From Trichosphaerium sp. ATCC 40318 (Eukaryota; Discosea; Flabellinia; Trichosidae), in the NCBI GenBank assembly GCA_038496445.1, contig JALMLS010000596.1:206246-270245 (forward strand): a stretch of DNA of 64,000 nucleotides, given 5' to 3'. Below are positions 57,625 to 64,000 of the stretch, piece by piece; position 1 is the first letter of the stretch; the number at the start of each line of letters is the position of its first letter. A program made the translations under genes and the position numbers. The notes below the pieces were generated by a model that did no database searches, had not been told where the DNA came from, and worked only from the letters and a program-made list of their open reading frames with translations.

Positions 57625-58500
57625 GACAATAGTTTTTTGAGTGAAAATGTTGTGTTTTCAAGAGTTTGTCCGATGTAATCCCGATTTCACACAACCACAA
57701 AACGCGAAACTACACGACTCTACACGAGGACTACACGAGATATGGCCTATGCGTTTCAACTGTCGACTCACTTCAAAGTATAGTTTGACGCACGAAACTG
57801 TGGTAGACGATGCAATAAGCGAACACCTAGAGCTGGAAGCTTTAACTACTATCATGACATGATAATTGGTCTGAGAAAGCTCTTCATTATGTTGCTGGTG
57901 AGCAACAAGGAGAGCATAAAAATGCCTGTTACTTCTTTGCCAAATTGAAGGTAACTTTCTTCAAGTATTTGACAGAATGTGCAATACAGTTAAATTCATT
58001 TATTCCCTATTGCTGGCACCTTTTGGGCAAGCTCTCCTTGAAGTATACAACTTGTTAGACGTAGATTATGACCTACTAGAAACCATCGGATTCCTTTTGC
58101 AACTCTCACTCAATTTCCCACGCATATCTTCATTTAGCTTGTCATATAATGTAATCAGCTTTTCATCAAGTTAATGAAGCTACTAAAGCTTTTGAATGTA
58201 ACTCAGCAAAAATTGTCGACAGCATTACAACAAGAATTATCAATAAATGAATTCAACGTAATGACTGCGTACCTGACACCCTGCTTTACGGCATTAGCCA
58301 AGAGAGCAAATGCCTCCAAATAAAACCAATTTCCTTGGAACAGGATTATTATGGAATCAAATAACAGTGAAGGTAACCTCTATGTTACTTAATATTGTGA
58401 AACGAAACTTGAAATTTCTTAAGTCACGTATTTTGTCACGTGATTTATTTCAAATCAAGTTTTACGCCTGAAACACTTACTGTGGTAATCCGTATATCAA
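57625..58500. other. Unresolved stretch with possible gene fragments
   Basis: 57640-57850 is a degraded second copy of the 8-Cys peptide block. From 57860 the frame SEKALHYVAGEQQGEHKN and, near 58190-58320, QQELSINEFNVMTAYLTPC look protein-like but do not join into a gene. They could be remains of a transposase gene; I cannot prove it. Confidence 0.3.
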
Positions 58501-58506
58501 TTCTAG

Positions 58507-60127
58507 ATGAAAAGAATTAGTGCTCTTTTATTTATTGCGTACGTGCAGTAAAACTTTTGTTTTTCCGTTCCTGGCGCCGCAAGGCTTTAACTCATACAGT
58601 CTTTTATATCTTTTTTTCTAAAATTATTTAATCCAAGTTTCTTGGTGGCTCATGCTGTAGATTTATCCATGTACCTATGCCCATTAGAAGGTACATCCCT
58701 TTCTAACGTTTATCTGGCTTTGTATAAGGTCATTCATTTCTTACGCTTTAAATTTGACTTTAAAGTTCTCATCCCTCAATAGACGACAACTGTGGAACGT
58801 CAGTAAAGTCTTGTACGCTTAACAACCGAACACCAGTTGGAGATTGCTTTCCTTTAGACCCTTGTATTTTCCTTACAAATGATACCCATTACGCTCATTT
58901 TGTACCAAACGGAAACGGGTACGTGACGGAAATTTGTGGATACTTCGGAGCTTTTTTTTCGAATAGCTACATTTATTAAATGAACACGTGGGAATTTTTT
59001 TAATGGTTTTTGTGTTAGGTTCCAACTTGTTGGATTTCGTGATTCTGTATGTACAGATAGATCTGGTGTTGTTGGCGCAGCTGATACGGATGATTCGTGT
59101 ACTACAAAAATCACTGGTTGGACTTGTACATACCTGATCAGACTGGGTGTACCCGCAGTAACAGGAAACGCATGGAGTGGATGGGAACACACCTCAGGTT
59201 TGTTCCTTGCTTTTTAACGTAGTCTATACTAATAGAATACCTGTAAGGTGGTTGTAGCACTGTTCCTACTATGAATAGAGGTCCTGTATTATTCGGAGAA
59301 TGTGCATTGAGTCCTTTTTGTGATAGTGGAGATTGGATCAACGCGCAAGTTAACAGTGGAGATTCATCAATCATTGATTTGAATCACTACGCATCTCAAG
59401 CTGATTGTGAGAATAACGTTAATCCATTTTTCCAAAATTCAACACTCTATGATAGAGAAGCCGTGCCTTTCGGAAAATGTTCGGATTTTGATTGTAATAT
59501 GAGTAAGTTCTTTTTTTTTCAAACACATATTTTCGAAAGGCTAATATTCTTGTTTTTGGAACAGCTACGGTTTCACCTGGAATAAGTTTCGCTTATGCTC
59601 AAATTGGTCCTGATACGCCTACAACATCTCCACCTTTTGTTGTGCCTGTATCCCCAACAACTGAAACACCTGTATCCCCAACAACTGAAGCACCTGTAGA
59701 GCCTATAGCTCCAGTTGCAACGCCAGTAGCACCTCCTGTTGGAACTCCTGTCCAATCTCCCGTCTCAACACCAGTCACCACTCCAATAGGATCACAACCA
59801 ACAACAGAGGCACCAACGACTGGTACTCCTGTATCGTCCACGGGAAACACACCAACAACAGGCGAAACACCTGTCACTGCTATGACACCAACAACAGGGA
59901 TTACTCCTTCGTCATCACCACCTAGTTCAAACATGCCAACTACAGCACCATCAGATACTGTACCTACAGAAATTGCTCCTACACCCGCTCCAGTCGCACC
60001 ACCTACTCATACCTCACATGCTTCTGTTTTGGTAAGTTGTCTTACAAATATTTACACTTACGTGTTTTACTAGGTGCCTTCTGTAATTATTTACGTTTTG
60101 ATGCTATTATTTTGTGTTCCACAATAA
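58507..60127 (+). CDS. Cys-rich surface protein with Thr/Pro stalk, copy 4
   Basis: Exons 58507-58538, 58638-58690, 58783-58918, 59019-59197, 59248-59502, 59565-60031 and 60074-60127 give 391 aa. Signal peptide MKRISALLFIAFLVAHAVDL. The ectodomain keeps the family cysteines (CTLNNRTPVGDCFPLDPC, GWTCTYLIRLG, FGECALSPFC, SQADC). The stalk is richer in Pro and Val (VSPTTETP, VAPPVGTPVQSPVSTP) than in copies 1 and 2. The last intron (GTAAGT...TAG) leads to the hydrophobic tail VPSVIIYVLMLLFCV; reading through it would give an unrelated end. It lies 20 kb from copy 3 but has the same intron positions. Confidence 0.73.
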
Positions 60128-60129
60128 CT

Positions 60130-60610
60130 CCTTCATTTGTATGAATCTTTCAATGTCGTATTTAATGTAGTAATGAACTATCAATTTAATAATTTATCTA
60201 TGGCCTCATCATTCTACCTTAAGAACACTGATCAGGTGCTCAATACTATTTGGTCACGTGACTTTATCTTGTGGAAAAGTTATTCCACAACACTTGCAAA
60301 TAATACTTGCTGAAACAAGCCAATGACAGCACAAGTTCGTAGTTCCTGAGATTGAGTCGGATTTCGCTCCATTATTTTATTGTTGTAACTCTTTTCAATA
60401 GCTAGTCATTATTTTTGCCGATTGTAGCTAGCATACGATCACGTTTATTCCGTTCGTAGATAGATATCTATACTTCTGACAACCTGCATACCGTAAGTGT
60501 ATTTGCAATGACGGCAAAATAATTGACGTACAGAGCTGCCGGCAAAAAAAATACGCCGCAATTCGTAAAAAATGAGTACATTTTGAGAAAGCGACTTTTC
60601 ACTATTTTTT
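60130..60610. other. Intergenic, no gene seen
   Basis: GTCACGTGAC palindrome at about 60254. Otherwise nothing recognised. Confidence 0.45.
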
Positions 60611-60615
60611 GCCAT

Positions 60616-61793
60616 ATGGAAGCTCCTGCAACGGATGAAGAATTAAAAATAGTCAGAGATTTTGTAAGAGACGGTCACGGAGATATACCACAAGGCTTTT
60701 TGGAAGCAGAAAACATTTCAAGGTCAGATTTCTTTGTTTGTTTTTTACAAAGCGCTAAAAAGCCATAGATACATACGAGCAACAGAAGGGAACGTAGAAA
60801 AGTGCGCAGAAATGATGATTACAATAAATTGGAGAAACGAGTTTAAACCGCATAAAATATCTTGTAAAGGTATTCAAACGCTACAAATAACACGTTGGCA
60901 GTATATTAACAAGTGTACATTAAGATATCGCTACACATCTCAGCCATGGTAAAAATTACCACTCTGGGTTCGATAAGGTACATCTTTCAACGTTAAAACG
61001 GGAGTATAGGCCAAAAGAACGACTTCTGTTGTTTATTCAACAAACAATTCTAAAATGTCGTTTTGACAGGAAGGAAGACCAGTTGTATTGATGCGTATTA
61101 ACAGAGATACACCTGATGATGTACCGGGTAAACTGAAGATTACAATCTATAACTTGGAGAGGTAACACAAACACGTTTTTTTGTTTTCCTAAAAATGTTC
61201 CAAAAAAAGCCAACTAAAACAGGCTTGGGTTTTTCTTCATTAGTACCCTCTCAAGCATTCTTATTTTTACATAACCCAAGGTCTCTTCGGTTTCCAAATG
61301 CGAAGCAAGTCACGTGGATAGTAGATCTAAAAGGATTTGGTACAACAAAAGAAAATCGAAAACGTGTCACATGCTGCGCCACCTCTTTAGGCATGAACGA
61401 TATGTCGTTTGCACAAAACAAAATGTCGATGCAATTTGTGAATATCTTGACAAGTCATTACCCTGAAAGATTAGGCCTGCTACTCATAATCAACGCACCG
61501 TGGGTGTTTTCAGGTATTCTCGAAATAACTTTTTTTTTTTGAACGAGTTTTAACAACTTATCATATCTAGCGTTTTGGAGGATTATTTCACCGCTCTTGT
61601 CAAAGCACACGTGCTCAAAAATACAGTTTATAACAGGAGATATCGGAAAAGGACTGTCTGAGTATATACCAAAAGACCAGCTGGAAGTTGAGTATGGCGG
61701 GAATAGCACAATGACATACGATCATGAAAAGTATTTTGAAATGCTGAAAAAAGAAGAAAGCGACTGGATGACTGAAAGCACTAAAACCGAATG
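60616..61793 (+). CDS. CRAL-TRIO (Sec14-like) lipid-binding protein
   Basis: Starts MEAPATDEELKIVRDFV at 60616. The first intron (GTCAGA...CATAG, about 60723-60772) joins ENIS to RYIRATEGNVEKCAEMM, which is the CRAL-TRIO N-terminal helix motif (FLRAxxxxVEKAxxMLxxxxxWR). Further exons: GRPVVLMRINRDTPDD (61072-61162), QVTWIVDLKGFGTTKEN (61300-61510), HYPERLGLLLIINAPWVFS, then FWRIISPLLSKHTCSKIQFI and EYIPKDQLEVEYGGNS, ending at TGA 61791-61793. YPERLxxxxIINxPxxF and LPxExGG-like ends are hallmarks of the Sec14 fold, which moves phosphatidylinositol or other lipids between membranes. One exon between 60880 and 61070 is uncertain. Confidence 0.72.
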
Positions 61794-61799
61794 AAGAAA

Positions 61800-62119
61800 A
61801 TAACCTTATAGGAACTCCAACAGGGCTCTCGTCTTATTGTTTGATACACAAAAGAATGAAAGAAATAGCTGAACACTGTATTTGTAATAAATGTCTACTT
61901 ATGAAATATCGATGTTTTTTCTGCACACATATAGTACTTATGCAACTATTTTGCATGCACTCACAGGTGGTAGCTAAAGTATTGTGTCTTTTCAAGTTAG
62001 ATTTAATTACGACTGGATTGAATTGAAACTTTGGTTACAGATATGGCGGGTAAGTAAAAGACAAAACAAGAAGTTATGTAGTTTATAAAAAAGTTGTACA
62101 AATGTTAAAGAAAATCTGT
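61800..62119. other. Intergenic between convergent genes
   Basis: No gene supported. Contains a few AATAAA-like signals. Confidence 0.4.
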
Positions 62120-64000
62120 TTAGTAAAATCCGATAATAGCTCTACCATATTCGCTTCTTTGAGCTAATATCTCAGGTTGTTTAACACCAGATCCAGTTAC
62201 ACACATATCTTTTAAATACTTGGCTGAACGTAGTAAAGGTAAAAGACCTTCCAAAGAAATCTGAGCGCAGCCTCTTAAATTAATATCAACGAGTTCCAAT
62301 AAGAATGGTCCTGCTTCTTTAATGCCTTTGTCTGTTACGGAAGACTTCTCCAAATTAAGATATCTTAGCTTCTTGCACTTTTTTGCTAGCACGCTAACAC
62401 TCTTGTCTGTGAGACCTTGAGCAAGCTCCAAAACTAAGAATAAATTAAGAATGTTTATCACTTGATATTTTGCAAAGCTTTCAAAATCTACCTGATAGTT
62501 CAGGGCAAGCGTTTGCTAGTGTGATGATATCCTTTTCTGTGACATCAAATTTACCACCGCCTATAGAAGATAAGTTGTTGGATATAGTCAAAGCGTGGCG
62601 AGTACCAATCATCAATAAGTTCAAATTACGGCAGCGGGAAAATGTTGAGATGCTTTTTGTTGTTAATTTAGCAGCTGATGTAAGATTTACTGATGTAAGT
62701 GAAGGACAATTCTTTGTTAAAACAGTGACACCTTTGCAAATGGGTGAGTTTGTTGCTCAAAAAAGTTAAATGAATTTCAGAAAAAATCAGGAACAAAGAA
62801 GTCGATATAAAAAGAACTTACTGGCATCTGATAAGTCATCACAGTCTTTTAGCGTTAACTCACATAAAGATCTATTATTTTCTGCTAATCTCGTCAAAGT
62901 AATATCAGATATTGGCTGGGCAGGCAAGCAAAAATACAATCTTGTCAAATTATTGCAAAACTTTGATATTGCTGTAAGAGATTGACCACCAAGTTTGCGG
63001 CAATAGTTCACAGATAGGTTTGTAAGTCTACTCCCAATCTTTTCTATGAATGAAGCAAATCCCTATTTCATGATTAATTCATGTTTAAGTACGGAAGTAA
63101 GTTCCAAAATAATCTGAAAAAAAGAAGAGTTACCTCATCTGTAATACTATCACTAAATGTGACTTCAAGGAAATTCAAGTTCATGCCACTGATACTAGAG
63201 AGGCCCCAATCTGTTATCTTATTACTGCTTCCTAAAGCCAGTGTTCTTAAGTTACTGCAAGTAGCTACTTTAACCAATACTAAGGATTGTCAAAAAGGAT
63301 AACATCTACAAGCCAAATGTGAATAAACAAAATGCTTACACTCGTCGGATAGTTTGACACATCCAGGTGCTAGTAGTGCATATAGTTCTTTTTGACCCTG
63401 ATTATCAAGTATAGCTTCAAATCCCTTATCAGATACACGTACACACTCTTTCGCCTATTTCGAAGGGTTAATCAAAGATAATGGTCCTTTTTTGCTTTTC
63501 GAGCTTACAACAAGTGCTTTAAGTTTAGGACAACCGCTGGCTATACTGACAAAGAAAGGATCTTTGATGTTTGCACGACTCACATCTAGAAACTCTAGAT
63601 GCTGTAACGTGGCAATACTAGCACCGCATCCATCTACGTCCAAGTCAAAACTTTTACATCAATTCTTTCGAAGAGAAAACCAAACAAACAAATAACACGT
63701 GCCATTTATCTTTGTACCACCAAGTGACAAACTGCGAAGATTGGGTAACGATGATACCATATCGCATACACCATTAGCAGTGACCTTCTTACACCCACTC
63801 AAATCTACTGTTTGAAGACGTTTACACTTGGCCAAAGCAGAAAGAACCCTGATTTTTTTGCAGTTATTATTCTGTTTTTACGGTGACAGTGGTTTTTTAA
63901 CGTACGAATCTGTCACACCTTTGTTATTGGTTAAGTCTACTTGCTCGAGCGACTGTGAGAGGTTGTCACCTATAGCTTCGAGTGAAGATGACAGTAGCGG
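62120..64000 (-). CDS. LRR protein (AMN1/FBXL-type repeats), 5' partial
   Basis: Stop at 62122-62120; the gene runs off the right edge, so the start is missing. At least six exons on the minus strand, each carrying cysteine-containing LRRs: SLEQVDLTNNKGVTD (63940), RLQTVDLSGCKKVTANGV (63810), HLEFLDVSRANIKDPFF (63590), NLRTLALGSSNKITDWGL (63240), LTLKDCDDLSDAS (62850) and KKLRYLNLEKSSVTDKGI (62360). The unit L-x-x-L-x-L-x-x-C-x-x-(I/V)-T-D-x-G-(I/V) is that of AMN1 and FBXL proteins, usually behind an F-box or in cell-cycle regulators. No F-box is seen in the part present. Short introns with GTAAGT donors lie between exons. Confidence 0.65.

Noticed and set aside
1..64000. tRNA or rRNA genes
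   Set aside because: I looked for GGTTCRANNCC B-box-like and rRNA core stretches and found none I could support by eye.

Overview
The window is nuclear DNA of an AT-rich eukaryote, most likely unicellular, using the standard genetic code. Most genes are split by very short GT-AG introns (about 35-80 nt), many with the donor GTACGT/GTACGC. Signal-peptide exons, an AATAAA signal close behind several stop codons, an E-box-like CACGTG in most intergenic gaps, and F-box, ankyrin, CRAL-TRIO and LRR proteins all fit. I cannot name the species. Gene models were spliced by hand from phase, splice sites and comparison between paralogues, so exon edges are predictions.

Layout. 0.2-0.8 kb: Cys-rich secreted protein. 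1.3-1.7 kb: decayed LRR gene. 4.2-4.6 kb: first of four 8-cysteine secreted peptides. 5.2-6.2 kb: remains of a PLP-enzyme gene beside a TA-flanked foldback element. 7.2-8.5 kb: F-box-like/MORN-variant protein. 8.6-13.0 kb: second copy of the foldback element, split by about 3.65 kb carrying a secreted protein gene. 13.6-17.9 kb: four secreted ricin-B-like lectins with duplicated promoters and a large inverted repeat. 20.7-22.2 kb: second MORN-variant gene. 23.3-26.9 kb: F-box protein and a multi-pass membrane protein. 18.5-20.2, 26.9-28.6 and 38.2-53.0 kb: seven genes plus one fragment of a single secreted family. 28.8-31.9, 36.5-38.1 and 58.5-60.1 kb: four Cys-rich proteins with Thr/Pro stalks and GPI-like tails. 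32.0-34.1 kb: zinc alcohol dehydrogenase. 34.8-36.3 kb: secreted EGRQ-repeat protein. 45.0-47.5 kb: intact integrase-type DNA transposon. 49-57.7 kb: duplicated blocks carrying the other three 8-Cys peptides. 53.0-54.6 kb: ankyrin protein. 60.6-61.8 kb: Sec14-like protein. 62.1-64 kb: LRR protein running off the right edge.

Main result. The dominant family, once spliced into 12 exons (382 and 387 aa in two fully checked copies), has the layout of a reprolysin/ADAM-type (M12B) metallopeptidase: signal peptide, propeptide-like region, metzincin-like domain and a C-terminal FSxxSQ...C...CLKP segment. At the place of the zinc helix (HExGHxxGxxH) the glycines are kept but the zinc histidines and catalytic glutamate are absent in every copy. 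I infer a locally expanded family of secreted pseudo-metalloproteases. It is interleaved with surface-protein, lectin and disulfide-peptide families, so this locus looks like a fast-evolving secreted/cell-surface array shaped by segmental duplication and transposons. One copy is split in its last exon by the integrase transposon, whose ends (TGTTACAG...CTGTAACA) and 5-bp target duplication (TTACA) can be read exactly.
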